DNA from: Natranaerobius thermophilus JW/NM-WN-LF | GTDB taxonomy: Bacteria; Bacillota; Natranaerobiia; Natranaerobiales; Natranaerobiaceae | Direction: 5' to 3' | NCBI RefSeq assembly: GCF_000020005.1 | Contig: NC_010718.1 | Span: 2,872,001-2,936,000 of the forward strand | Length of the DNA stretch: 64,000 nt | Part shown: piece by piece, positions 28,597-38,006 of the stretch | Layout: every line of letters begins with the position of its first letter | Position numbering within the stretch: position 1 is the stretch's first letter | Translations under genes and position numbers: made by a program | The notes under the pieces: model-generated | What the model was told of the DNA's origin: nothing | The model's input: only the letters and a program-made list of their open reading frames with translations | Databases searched by the model: none

Positions 28597-29664
28597 CTAT
28601 TTAACTGAATTTCTGATGATTAATTCGGGCTCTAGCTTGACTTCTTGGATTTTAAGTGATTCGAAATCCTGTGAAGTTTGATTAGTTTCGGGATGAGTGC
28701 TTTTCCCAGTAATATTAGTGGTCTTTTCGATCATGTCGATCAAAATATCAGTCGCCATTTGTCCCATTTGATAAGAAGGTTGTGCCACCGTAGTCAGGGG
28801 TGGATCTACTAGTCGTGAGGTTTGAATGTTGTCAAATCCGATAATTGATATATCCTCCGGAATTTTTAGGCCGCGATTTTTAATAGTTCGCATAGCTCCC
28901 ACCGCCATGAGATCATTAGCTGCTACTACTGCTGTGATATGCGGATTTGTATCCAACAGCTCGGCTATTCCTTGCTCTCCCGAGAGGGCCTTGTAATCAC
29001 CATAATAGATCAATTGTGACTCTGATTCGGGAGTGAGACCGGCTTCACTCAAGGCTTGTCTGTATCCCTCGAGGCGGTCTTTGGCCGTTTGGGATGTTTC
29101 AGGACCTGAAAGAAAAGCAATGTCTCTATGGCCTCTTGTAATCAGGTGATTCATGGCTAGTTTAATACCTTTATAACCGTCAGTATAAACTTTGGGAAAG
29201 TCCAAAGGACCTGAAAAACTCCTGTCTAAAAGGACAAAGGGTGTATCATTGTTCTCCAGGTGGTCCAGATAACTTTTGGAAGATTTAGTTGAACTTGTAA
29301 AAATAATTCCGTCTACGCATTTTTCTTCAAGAACTCTGAGGTATAATTTCTCCTTGTCCACATCATCATCGGTATTGCAAAGTATCATATTGTATCCTTG
29401 GTAATTGGCCGTATCCTCAATGGCCCTGACCACCTGGGGGAAAAAAGGGTTGGTAATGTCTGGAATGATAAGTCCCAAGGTATTGGTCTTTTTAGTAATT
29501 AAGCCCCGAGCGAGGTAATTAGGCTTATAGTCCAGCTCCCGGGCTGCTGCAAGGATCTTTTCTTTGGTCTCTTCTTTGATGCCCATATCCTTGTTGTTTA
29601 GCACCTGGGAAACAGAGGTGATTGAAACCCCAGCTTTCTTGGCAATATCTTTAATCGTGGCCAT
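28597..29664 (-). CDS. rbsR: LacI-family repressor of the ribose operon
   Basis: A 355-residue regulator. The helix-turn-helix IKDIAKKAGVSITSVSQVLNN is canonical LacI type, followed by the hinge and a ribose-binding-protein-like core (LGLIIPDITNPFFPQVVRAI, then IIGFDNIQTSRLVDPPLTTV). A C-terminal tail near residues 320-345 is longer and polar. It lies directly upstream of rbsK in the same direction. An 11-base inverted repeat upstream of the gene is a likely operator. Confidence 0.9.
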   Translation of the reverse strand: MATIKDIAKKAGVSITSVSQVLNNKDMGIKEETKEKILAAARELDYKPNYLARGLITKKTNTLGLIIPDITNPFFPQVVRAIEDTANYQGYNMILCNTDDDVDKEKLYLRVLEEKCVDGIIFTSSTKSSKSYLDHLENNDTPFVLLDRSFSGPLDFPKVYTDGYKGIKLAMNHLITRGHRDIAFLSGPETSQTAKDRLEGYRQALSEAGLTPESESQLIYYGDYKALSGEQGIAELLDTNPHITAVVAANDLMAVGAMRTIKNRGLKIPEDISIIGFDNIQTSRLVDPPLTTVAQPSYQMGQMATDILIDMIEKTTNITGKSTHPETNQTSQDFESLKIQEVKLEPELIIRNSVK

Positions 29665-29730
29665 TGGGGACGTCCTTTCATAAGAAAATATTAATATCGT
29701 AACTTACTTAAATAATCTCGATTGGATCAT

Positions 29731-29766
29731 AAAAGGTTTTACTAAATCGTTTTACTAAAACCTTTT
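29731..29766. promoter_or_regulatory. Palindrome upstream of rbsR, candidate operator
   Basis: AAAAGGTTTTA (29731-29741) and its exact complement TAAAACCTTTT (29756-29766) flank a direct repeat of TTTTACTAAA. A LacI-like CG centre is present in TAAATCGTTTTA. Confidence 0.5.
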
Positions 29767-29921
29767 ACGACTTAAGTTTAATACAAAAAATTATGGGAGT
29801 CAATTGAAAAAACCATAAAAAAAAGTCATTATAAAACCTCGAGAACATCAAGTAGATACATATTTAAACAGCTGTTTTCAAAAAATATAGTTGACCCTAC
29901 GCAATAGGAGGTATCTCAATT

Positions 29922-30794
29922 ATGAAACTTCGAATTCCTATAATTTTGTTAGTGATTACATTAATGCTAGGTCAAGCATTTACCATGACAGGATGTCAAT
30001 TAATTGAAGATGAACAACAAGAAATCAGGATAGCTTTTGGGGAATGAGCATGTGCCATTGCCAAATCCCATTTGGTTGCTGCTATTTTGGAAGATGAAAT
30101 GGGTTATGACGTAAATCTCACCACGGCAGAACTGGGCATGGTTTACACCAGCTTAGCTAGCGGAGAAGAAGATTTATACATGGCGGGTTGGCTTCCAATC
30201 ACCCATGAGGACTATATGGAAGAACACGGTGACGACATTGAACAGTTAGGCACAGTCTACGATGATGCCAGAATCGGTTTAGTTGTCCCGGAATACGTGG
30301 AAGTTGAAAGTATCGACGAAATGGATGAATACTATAATGAGTTTGAAGGACAAATTGTTGGAATAGACTCCGGTGCGGGAATAATGCAAAATACAAATGA
30401 AGCCATGGACTTATATGATTCCCTGGCAGATTACTAACTGGTTTCTAGTAGTGCGGCTTCCATGACAGCAGAATTAAGCAGTGCTATAAATAATGAAGAA
30501 TGGATCGTGGTTACCGGTTGGACTCCCCATTGGAAGTTTGCCGAGTGGGATCTGGAATTTTTGGAGGATCCCGAACTGGTTTACGGTGAGGCAGAACGCA
30601 TTGAAGCCTTATCAAGGCGAGGTTTTTCAGAAGATGCCCCGGAAGTGGCAGAGTTAGTGGCAAATATGTACTTAACCGATGAACAACTGGGCGAGCTCAT
30701 GGGAATGATTGACGAAACAGGCGATGAAGAAGGTTCTGCAAGGGAATGGATCGAGGATAATCGGGATGTTGTTGAGGAGTGGATACCAGAGTAG
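29922..30794 (+). pseudogene. Glycine betaine-binding lipoprotein gene with two in-frame stops
   Basis: One uninterrupted phase from ATG 29922 to TAG 30794 encodes an OpuAC/ProX-type binding protein of 290 codons. A signal peptide with lipobox (TMTGC), then IRIAFGE, then a TGA at 30045, then ACAIAKSHLVAAIL; family members usually carry Trp at the TGA position, which helps form the aromatic cage for betaine. A second stop, TAA, falls at 30435 before LVSSSAASMTAEL. The rest, including WIVVTGWTPHWKFAEWDLEFL, is well preserved. No permease or ATPase gene lies alongside. Two point changes without frame loss suggest recent decay; a sequencing error or readthrough is less likely with two different stops. 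Confidence 0.85.
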
Positions 30795-30846
30795 ATAAGA
30801 AGTGAGTTTTACAACATAATAATGGATATATACACCAAGCTGCTCA

Positions 30847-30881
30847 AGCTGCTCTAGGATTATAGACCTGGAGCAGCTTTT
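30847..30881 (+). terminator. Terminator after the betaine-binding pseudogene
   Basis: AAGCTGCTCTAGG pairs with CCTGGAGCAGCTT and is followed by TTCT, a moderate T tail. Confidence 0.7.
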
Positions 30882-30997
30882 CTAAGTTTGTCGAAAACTG
30901 AAGATTTTTCTTCTTTATTCCAGTTTTTTGCAGGTAGTTTTATTTATAAAGAGAATATATTACTGTGTGTTAATCTTATATAGATAGGGGGATTTAA

Positions 30998-32542
30998 ATG
31001 TCGATATTTCAAAGAACTGTGTTTTTATCTTTAATTATTATTCTATTACTTTCGTGTCTTTCGTCTTTGGCCTTTGCTTCAAGTGATCTTACAACAAAAG
31101 AGGACAAGTTAGTAGAAACCGATAGAGGTGATTATCGTGTAAACTATATTAAAATACCTCTAGCCGGTGATTATGGTTTTACAACTTCATATGATGAAGT
31201 GGGCACTGTTGATTCCCTATCTTCCCATGCCCAAAGGGAAGACGGTATAGCTGCCATCAACGGTACCTTCTTCGATGCTTACACTTCTGAAGATGATGAA
31301 AGGTATCCTTCTGGTGCAATTATGAAAGATGGACAATTGCTTCATCTTATGGGTTTTGGCTCTACCTTTGCTGTTAAAAGTGATGATGGTATCAAAAATA
31401 TTAAAGATCTAGACGTTTCTCGAATGAGATTTGGTCTAAACCTGGTTATTGAAGACCGTGATATCAGAATTGGTAGGATAAACCATCCTTCTGATAATTC
31501 TAACATGATCATTGCATATACTCCTGAATTTTCTAAAGATGTGATAGATGAACAAGGAACAAAATTAGTTGTAGAAAATAACAGAATTGTAGAATTCACT
31601 GATGGACCAGCAGAGATACCGGAAAACGGTTTTGTCGTCGAACTTGGTACACAACAGGCGGTTTCACAACTCCCAGAAAACTATTCCCCAGGAGATAAAG
31701 CAAAACTCAAACCATCTGTTAGTGACGAAGATAGAGAGGAGCCAATTGAAATAGAAGATTTTATTCATATGGTTGGAGCCGGACCAAAACTTGTCAATAA
31801 TGGTAGAGAAGATGTTGATCTAGAAAAAGACCAGATGACCGGTGAGAGGCATACTATCAAGGCTCGAAGAAGCTTCATTGGTTACAATGACAATGAAGTG
31901 ATCATGGGAACTGTTGACGGTGCTAACCATGAAGATACGGCTGCTATATGTGTTGAATTAGGACTGACAGAAGCTATGGCTCTAGACGGTGGTGCAAGTT
32001 CAGGTCTTTATTATGAAGGTGATTACATAACAAGGCCCGGTAGAGAAATTAGTAATGCTTTGGTTGTAAACAATATAAGTGAACCGGAAGATCCAGGAAT
32101 GAGCCCATCAGATGGAGGACCAGGTTCAGGTGTAGGTAGAAGCAGTATCCTTGAACTTGAACCGGGAAACTATACAGTAAAGAAATTTGACTCTAATAGA
32201 TCAGAACAAAGTAAGAAAGGTAGTTGGGAACTAGATAGTGCGCCCATTATTAGAGATGGCCGTACATTAATGCCACTGCGAGGGGTTATAGATAAATTAG
32301 GTGCTTCCCTTGATTGGGATAACAGCTCCCAAGAAGTAACGATTAAAGATGATGGAGTGGAAGTGAAGCTTACTATTGGTGAAACAACTGCTAAGGTTAA
32401 TGGAGAATCCAAAATAATGGAGATTTCACCTATAATAGAAGACAGCCGGACGTTAATTCCGCTTAGATATGCAAATGAGCTTTTAGGCCATAATGTAGAT
32501 TGGATAAGTGGAGAAGAGGTTATTGAGATTAGAACAAAGTAG
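30998..32542 (+). CDS. Secreted phosphodiester glycosidase-like (NAGPA) protein with stalk domain
   Basis: A 514-residue exported protein. A signal peptide (1-28) is followed by a NAGPA/exopolysaccharide-type phosphodiester glycosidase domain (about 45-355) with INGTFFDA, MVGAGPKLVNNG and the diagnostic MALDGGASSGLYYEGD. A Gly/Ser/Pro linker leads to a copper-amine-oxidase-N-like domain (about 400-514: DGRTLMPLRGVIDKLGASLDW). This tail is commonly used for cell-surface display and resembles the stalk domain of the FMN protein at 19.3 kb. It may remodel surface polysaccharide. ATG follows GGGGGA. Confidence 0.8.
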   Translation: MSIFQRTVFLSLIIILLLSCLSSLAFASSDLTTKEDKLVETDRGDYRVNYIKIPLAGDYGFTTSYDEVGTVDSLSSHAQREDGIAAINGTFFDAYTSEDDERYPSGAIMKDGQLLHLMGFGSTFAVKSDDGIKNIKDLDVSRMRFGLNLVIEDRDIRIGRINHPSDNSNMIIAYTPEFSKDVIDEQGTKLVVENNRIVEFTDGPAEIPENGFVVELGTQQAVSQLPENYSPGDKAKLKPSVSDEDREEPIEIEDFIHMVGAGPKLVNNGREDVDLEKDQMTGERHTIKARRSFIGYNDNEVIMGTVDGANHEDTAAICVELGLTEAMALDGGASSGLYYEGDYITRPGREISNALVVNNISEPEDPGMSPSDGGPGSGVGRSSILELEPGNYTVKKFDSNRSEQSKKGSWELDSAPIIRDGRTLMPLRGVIDKLGASLDWDNSSQEVTIKDDGVEVKLTIGETTAKVNGESKIMEISPIIEDSRTLIPLRYANELLGHNVDWISGEEVIEIRTK

Positions 32543-32552
32543 TAAGAATTCT

Positions 32553-32586
32553 AAACCATCCTCTATTATAAGTAGAGGATGGTTTT
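32553..32586. terminator. Bidirectional terminator
   Basis: AACCATCCTCT pairs with AGAGGATGGTT, with T runs on both strands. It separates the convergent NAGPA and SLH genes. Confidence 0.8.
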
Positions 32587-33154
32587 AGTTTCTGGAAAGA
32601 TTTGTTACTACTCCCCCTTCGTTTAATGCCGGATCTAGAGCTACATAGTCTTTGGCCCAGCTAGACACTTGATCAAGGTCATTAATATTCGGTTTATCAG
32701 TTAATTTCTTGGCGTCTTCTTCTAAATCGAAAGCTCTCACGAAAAACACTGCCAACTCTTCTCTGGTTACAGGGTCATCTGGAGAAAATGTGGTTTCTGT
32801 TGTCCCTGTAGTTATTCCAGCATCAACCAGCGCACCTACATACCCGGCATACCAATCTCTTTCATGAACATCTTCAAAGCCTGTTCCCTTTTCTGGGAGC
32901 TCGTCCAATTCTAAAGCCCTAGTTATAACAGCAGCAAATTCAGCACGGTTAATACTGTCACTTGGCCTGAAAGTACCCTCGGGGTCACCGGTAATTATTC
33001 CTTCATCTGATAATGCCTCAATTTCATCAACTGCGTATGAATCGGCAATGTCAATATAATCATCGGCGCCGAGTGTTTTACTTACCAAAGGAATACTTGC
33101 TAATAAAACAATTACTAGTGCTATAGTTAATTTTTGTTGGACTTTAAATACCAT
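32585..33154 (-). CDS. S-layer homology (SLH) domain protein
   Basis: The product of about 189 residues starts at ATG 33154 behind AGGAGG. A signal peptide (VQQKLTIALVIVLLASIPL) is followed by SLH repeats: ADSYAVDEIEALSDEGIITG, then SINRAEFAAVITRALEL, then WYAGYVGALVDAGITTG and PVTREELAVFFVRAF. It has nothing else, so it would be a small protein bound to secondary cell-wall polymer. A longer frame to 33205 lacks a ribosome site. It could cover the wall or cooperate with a partner not seen here. Confidence 0.8.
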   Translation of the reverse strand: MVFKVQQKLTIALVIVLLASIPLVSKTLGADDYIDIADSYAVDEIEALSDEGIITGDPEGTFRPSDSINRAEFAAVITRALELDELPEKGTGFEDVHERDWYAGYVGALVDAGITTGTTETTFSPDDPVTREELAVFFVRAFDLEEDAKKLTDKPNINDLDQVSSWAKDYVALDPALNEGGVVTNLSRN

Positions 33155-33347
33155 ATCTAACCAACTCCTCCTTTGTAGATTCCTATTAACAATTCTTAAT
33201 ATCACCTCCTATAGTTAACTTTGAATTGTCAGCAATTTTAATAGTAGCATTTGACTTTGATAATTCATTAACAATTGACATATAAGTGAATTATTTTTTG
33301 ATAATATACCTCTGTTAATTCACTGTTATCTCACTGATAAAAAATAA

Positions 33348-33369
33348 AACCGCAGCTAAAACTGCGGTT
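33348..33369 (-). terminator. Terminator of the BTAD regulator gene
   Basis: AACCGCAG and CTGCGGTT pair around CTAAAA; the minus strand continues TTTATTTTTT. Confidence 0.8.
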
Positions 33370-33406
33370 AAAGGCTAAAGTAATATACTCTTTTTTCTAT
33401 TTTTTA

Positions 33407-34714
33407 TTATTCCGGTAGTTTTGTTAGGGGTATTCCCACTAATGAAACATTGTATTCGTAACATTCACAATTAAATTCAGTTTGAATTCGCTTAATAAAG
33501 TTATACGCATTTTCTGCTTTTGTATTAGATAATAATACTAAAAATCGTTTATCACTCCAGCGACAAATTGCATCCCCCTTACGTAAATTTGTTACTAAAA
33601 CTTCCTCAATTTTAGCACTATACTTTTCAATAGAAGATAAATCATTGTCATTTTCTATTTCGACTACAGTCAGATCTACTAATACAGGAGGTTTCTCAGT
33701 TCTTTCACTTCTTAATTTTTCTAACTTATACAGCTTAATAAAAAAGTCTTTATTGCAGTAAAAACCACCTTGGGATTCGTTGGTATTTTTAATTTGAACT
33801 CCTTTCTTTACCTTTAAGCCTTTCAAATCAAAGTAGTTATTTTGCGCTTCACCTTTAATATATTCTGAGCCATTTCCGTTTTTTATTTCCTTATAAAAAT
33901 TTTGCAATTTAGTAGGAAGAGAGCTTTCAAATTCTTGTTTATACATGGTATTAATGTATTCATAATATGATAAAGCTTCACCTAGTTTTCCTTCTTGAAC
34001 TAAGGACTCCATAAAATATAAATGAAGTTGTTCTTCCTCTAAAAAAGGTTCGATTAATAATGCCTGTTCGCAAACCTTGCTAACTTCAGAAAAGTTGGAT
34101 TCATCTCTAAGCATAGCCAAGTACTCCGTAAGAGTTTTCATATAAATTCTGCGGTAATAATATCTAGCAGGCATGGGCCAATACTTATGATAGTATTCAG
34201 GCAGATAGGCACCTTTATAAAGTGAAAGCGCCTCACGATATAATTGTTTGGCTGTTTCCGGATTAGAGTAGCAAAGTTTAGTTGCCTTTATCGATAGTGT
34301 GATAAATTCATCGACATCTAACCAGCTATGTTGATTTAACCTAAACAAATAGCCCTCTTGAGAATAGTCTAAATTTATATGAGAATTATTAACAGCATTA
34401 TTATCATTTTTACCATTGATACTTCCGTTAATATCCAGTAATTTTCTCAACCGATAGACCAAAGAATGTACCGCTGTTTTGGGATCTGCATAATCCTGTT
34501 CAGGCCATAAGGTATCTACAATTTTTTCAGGTGGTAAACGCTTATTACGGTTTGTGAGCAAGTACTTAAAAAGTTCCCAGAGCTTATTTGAGTTTTTTCT
34601 TACATTTGCCAAGCAATTGCCCTGATACTCTACCCTAAAATCGCCCAAGGTATAGATTTTCAAATAATTGGATTCTTTTGTTTTCTCTTGTTCTAAAAGC
34701 ACCTCTCCCTCCAT
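33407..34714 (-). CDS. BTAD-type transcriptional regulator with degenerate GGDEF-like tail
   Basis: A 435-residue protein. Residues about 15-105 form an OmpR-type winged helix (IYTLGDFRVEYQGN, LWPEQDYADPKTAVHSLVYRLR). Residues about 130-280 are the BTAD helical repeats (DVDEFITLS, YKGAYLPEYY, EEEQLHLYFMESLVQEGK). The last 100 residues (LVDLTVVEIENDND, then RKGDAICRWSDKRFLVLLS) resemble a GGDEF nucleotidyl-cyclase fold, but the active motif reads SDKRF. It would thus bind DNA and perhaps sense a nucleotide, without making one. Its targets are unknown; a subtilisin-type protease gene lies upstream. Confidence 0.75.
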   Translation of the reverse strand: MEGEVLLEQEKTKESNYLKIYTLGDFRVEYQGNCLANVRKNSNKLWELFKYLLTNRNKRLPPEKIVDTLWPEQDYADPKTAVHSLVYRLRKLLDINGSINGKNDNNAVNNSHINLDYSQEGYLFRLNQHSWLDVDEFITLSIKATKLCYSNPETAKQLYREALSLYKGAYLPEYYHKYWPMPARYYYRRIYMKTLTEYLAMLRDESNFSEVSKVCEQALLIEPFLEEEQLHLYFMESLVQEGKLGEALSYYEYINTMYKQEFESSLPTKLQNFYKEIKNGNGSEYIKGEAQNNYFDLKGLKVKKGVQIKNTNESQGGFYCNKDFFIKLYKLEKLRSERTEKPPVLVDLTVVEIENDNDLSSIEKYSAKIEEVLVTNLRKGDAICRWSDKRFLVLLSNTKAENAYNFIKRIQTEFNCECYEYNVSLVGIPLTKLPE

Positions 34715-34881
34715 TTACCACCCTCCCATCCAAGTTTCAATAATACTTTTGTATGTTACAAGGAATTTTTAGGTTCCCTAATAAATATATTAACATTGTA
34801 CCTCCATAAAATTTGTCCTCCAAAGTCGATATTGAGAGTCTCAAATTGTCGAAATTCAAAAAGTTTAACATTTTGACATAA

Positions 34882-34930
34882 AAATCCCCTCCTAATTCAT
34901 CCTGGAAGAAGGACGAATTAAGAGGGGATA
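34882..34930 (-). terminator. Terminator of the subtilisin gene
   Basis: ATCCCCTCCTAATTC pairs with GAATTAAGAGGGGAT; the minus strand continues TTTT. Confidence 0.8.
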
Positions 34931-34999
34931 AATAATCACTTTTATCTGGGAATCAATTATTTATTTTAAATTAAATATCAATTGAATGTTAATCACATG

Positions 35000-36316
35000 T
35001 TATTCAAGGTCTTTTAACGCCTCATAAGAATTTACCAGACCGTGACCAAAGTTCCGTCTGCTGTCTGATGGATGATCAATAGTCTCTGCAGTTTCTTTTA
35101 GTTGGGTAATAACTTCATCATGAGAGAGTCCTGGATTTTCACTGATAATCAATCCTGCCACAGCAGCAGCTTTGGGTGAGGCCATACTGGTACCTGCCAT
35201 CCATGCATATCCTTCTCCCGGATATGTGCTAAGACACAATGTAGTTGGATCTTCAGGGTCTTCCGGATTAAAGTCTCCTCCTGGAGCACCCAAGTCAACT
35301 CTGGCCTGGCCGTAATTTGAATAGCTTGCTAAATTATCTTGGATATCACTGGCGGAAACAGCAATAGTGTCAGGGAAATAAGAATATACATCAAATAATG
35401 GTCCTGTTTCATCAAAATCTATTTCGTCATCAAATTCACCCATAGGTTTTCTTAAATCCCTGGAATCATTACCTGCAGAAACTGCCATTATCATCCCCTG
35501 GTCATCGGCGTATTCCACTACTCTTCTTGTCATATGGTATAACTCTCTCGATTCTTCATCTGTAATATCCCGTAAAGCACCCAAGCTGATATTCACCACA
35601 TCTACACCCTTATCGGCAGCCGTTGCAATAGCATCGGCAGTGGCAACAGAAGGAATTACACCTTCATCATTCATAACCCTGAAAGAAGCCAATCCCAGAT
35701 CAGGGCCGACACCTTTCACTTCACCATCTGCAGCGATGGAACCTGCTACATGAGTTCCGTGACCATTGGGGTCTACATAAGCGTCCTCTTCTTCGGCATC
35801 TTCATAGTGAACCGTAGCAAATTCTAAGTTTTCCTTCAAATCCGGATGATCAGCATCAATACCAGTATCAATAACACCTACCGTAACTGAATCATCTCCC
35901 CGGGTAATGTCCCAGGCCTTTTCATTCTGAGTAACTCTTTTGATATCCCACTGGAATACCTCATATAAACTAGATTCTTCACTAGCCTCTTCCTGATCAA
36001 AAGTCTCTTTTTCAATTTCCGGGGGTTCCCAAAATACTTCTCTAGTGACATGTTCGATGCCGTCTATCTGGGAAGCTTTCTCTAAAAAGTCTTTTTCATC
36101 AGCTTCAACAGCAATTACACCAATCTGAGGAATTTGAGTATTAACCTCTACTTCTAATTCTTTTAGTTCTTCCAGAGCTTCTTGGTCGATCTCTTCTTTT
36201 TCAAAAGTAACTACAAATTCACTGTCCCCGCTTGCCTCGGTTTGGGCCGGCACCATCATTAAAAGAAACGCCAGTACAAACAGACTCATTTTAAAACCAG
36301 CGAGCTTAGGCCGCAA
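35000..36316 (-). CDS. Secreted subtilisin-like serine protease (S8)
   Basis: A 438-residue pre-pro-protease. Signal peptide (about 1-28), an inhibitor-I9-like propeptide (about 32-100, FVVTFEKEEIDQEALEELKE), then the catalytic domain. Triad: Asp150 in VGVIDTGID, His186 in NGHGTHVAGS, and Ser in AGTSMASPKAAA near residue 382; the oxyanion Asn is in MAVSAGNDS. The protein is strongly acidic, suiting high salt. The start is TTG at 36316, 12 bases after AGGAGG; an ATG ten codons later is possible. It lacks a sorting anchor, so it should be released. Confidence 0.9.
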   Translation of the reverse strand: MRPKLAGFKMSLFVLAFLLMMVPAQTEASGDSEFVVTFEKEEIDQEALEELKELEVEVNTQIPQIGVIAVEADEKDFLEKASQIDGIEHVTREVFWEPPEIEKETFDQEEASEESSLYEVFQWDIKRVTQNEKAWDITRGDDSVTVGVIDTGIDADHPDLKENLEFATVHYEDAEEEDAYVDPNGHGTHVAGSIAADGEVKGVGPDLGLASFRVMNDEGVIPSVATADAIATAADKGVDVVNISLGALRDITDEESRELYHMTRRVVEYADDQGMIMAVSAGNDSRDLRKPMGEFDDEIDFDETGPLFDVYSYFPDTIAVSASDIQDNLASYSNYGQARVDLGAPGGDFNPEDPEDPTTLCLSTYPGEGYAWMAGTSMASPKAAAVAGLIISENPGLSHDEVITQLKETAETIDHPSDSRRNFGHGLVNSYEALKDLE

Positions 36317-36463
36317 AATAACTCTTCACCTCCTAAAAGTGTTTGAATTTCTTCATTGTTTAACCCTATAATTTCTGGGTGCTTTTATTGTATCAACTGC
36401 GTAATCAGAACTTTGTTGATTCTTGATTGTCAATTCAGGTAATCTTTTGTCAATCTGTTATTG

Positions 36464-37606
36464 CTATTGATTAATAATTTGATCCAAAGCTTGTATGAGC
36501 TGGTCTATTTCATCTTCTCGGGTGAAGGGGCCAATACTCACTCTTACTCCTCCAAAGTCTATACTGCCAGCAGTTCGATGGGCCAGGGGAGAACAGTGAA
36601 GTCCCGTTCGGGTTATTATTTCATACTCGCTGTCCAAAATTTGTCCCACTTTATCTGCAGCAATGTTTTTCAAATTAAAGGTTACCAGTCCAACTCGTTC
36701 CGAAATAGAAGAAGAGGGAGGTCCGTAAACATCAATTTCAGATTTATCTAGAAGATAATCCATAAGTTTTTCCATCAAATGTTGTTTTGATGAAATAATA
36801 TCTGTCAGGTTATCACGACTATATTTGACACCCTCTTTCAAGCCGGCAATTCCAGGCATATTAACAGTTCCGCTTTCAAAATCATCGGGAAACATCCCAT
36901 CCTGTTTCAATGATCTGGAATTGCTTCCTGTTCCTCCATGAATCAAGGGTTCCAGTTCAATTCCTTCCCTGACAAATAGTCCTCCAGTACCTTGCGGCCC
37001 TAAAAGGCCTTTGTGACCGGTAAAAGCAAAAAAATCTGCCTTCAAAGCTTTTACATCCACTTCCATATTCCCTGCACTTTGCGCTCCATCTATTAATGTG
37101 TATAAGCCATGGCTTTTTGCGATTTGCACTAATTGACGAGCAGGCAAGACTGTCCCCAAAACATTAGAAGCATGGGTAAAAACTAATAATTTAGTATTTT
37201 CCGTTATCAAGGATTCAATCTCGCTTATATTTAACCTTCCTTGAGAGTCGGACGGAATCAGATCGTAACTAATCCCTCTATTCTCCTTTAAATATTCTAG
37301 GGGTCTTACTACAGAGTTGTGTTCCATAGGACTTATCAAAACATGATCACCTGTCTCCAATATTCCCTTTAACACCATATTTATAGCTTCTGTTACATTT
37401 TTGGTAAAAATCAATCTATCTTCATTTGGGATATTTAAAAAATTCGCCAGTTCGTACCTAGCCTCAAAAATAATTCGACTCATTTCCAGAGAACTCTGGT
37501 TGACACCCCTGCCTGGGTTCCCGCCTGAGCGTAGGCACTCATCTACTGCTCGATAAACTTGTTCCGGTTTGGGCCAGCTGGTGGCACCGTTATCTAGATA
37601 GACCAT
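36464..37606 (-). CDS. Class V aminotransferase, cysteine desulfurase-like
   Basis: A 380-residue PLP enzyme. MVYLDNGATSWPKP is the usual start for this group, the PLP lysine lies in FTGHKGLLGPQG, and the C-terminal RTGLHCSPLAHRT loop carries the catalytic-type cysteine. The match is to the EF2568-like subgroup of class V enzymes, related to SufS/CsdA. ATG at 37606 follows GGGGTGAA; the frame extends upstream without a ribosome site. No suf or isc genes are adjacent, so it may serve selenium or sulfur mobilisation or another pathway. Confidence 0.82.
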   Translation of the reverse strand: MVYLDNGATSWPKPEQVYRAVDECLRSGGNPGRGVNQSSLEMSRIIFEARYELANFLNIPNEDRLIFTKNVTEAINMVLKGILETGDHVLISPMEHNSVVRPLEYLKENRGISYDLIPSDSQGRLNISEIESLITENTKLLVFTHASNVLGTVLPARQLVQIAKSHGLYTLIDGAQSAGNMEVDVKALKADFFAFTGHKGLLGPQGTGGLFVREGIELEPLIHGGTGSNSRSLKQDGMFPDDFESGTVNMPGIAGLKEGVKYSRDNLTDIISSKQHLMEKLMDYLLDKSEIDVYGPPSSSISERVGLVTFNLKNIAADKVGQILDSEYEIITRTGLHCSPLAHRTAGSIDFGGVRVSIGPFTREDEIDQLIQALDQIINQ

Positions 37607-37888
37607 TAAATTCACCCCTAGTTTTGTAAAGATAATTACATCCCGATACAAATGCTCACTTAAATTATACAGGGATTGGAATTAATGTAACAAATAGTTT
37701 TTATTGATACTTTTGATATAATCCATTATATCTATCTATATTTTAGCTTAAACACACAAATTATAATTGACCTACCTCTACTCTGTTGTTAGCTAAGATG
37801 TCTTACCGGTTTAATGAATACTGGTCTAATAAATAAATTTTATCGGATATATAATTAAACTTTCCATAGATATATCAATTAGTGCACA

Positions 37889-37937
37889 AAAAAGGAGCTG
37901 ACCCAAAAGTGGTAGCTTTTGGGGTACAGCCCCTTTT
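37889..37937. terminator. Terminator-like hairpin
   Basis: AAAGGAGCTG and CAGCCCCTTT with an inner stem of ACCCAAAAG and CTTTTGGGGT; A and T runs on both sides allow either direction. It lies beyond the ior genes in the minus direction. Confidence 0.65.
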
Positions 37938-38006
37938 TACCTTACCTCATTTAGTTTTATAGCTTTATTTGTCTACTTTGTTTGTCTACTTTAAATTATC
38001 CACTTA

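Noticed and set aside
30045-30047. TGA in the betaine-binding gene read as a selenocysteine codon, with a small CCAAAT/ATTTGG stem 14 bases later
   Set aside because: Family members have tryptophan, not cysteine, at this place; the loop lacks the expected G, and a TAA stop follows later in the same frame.
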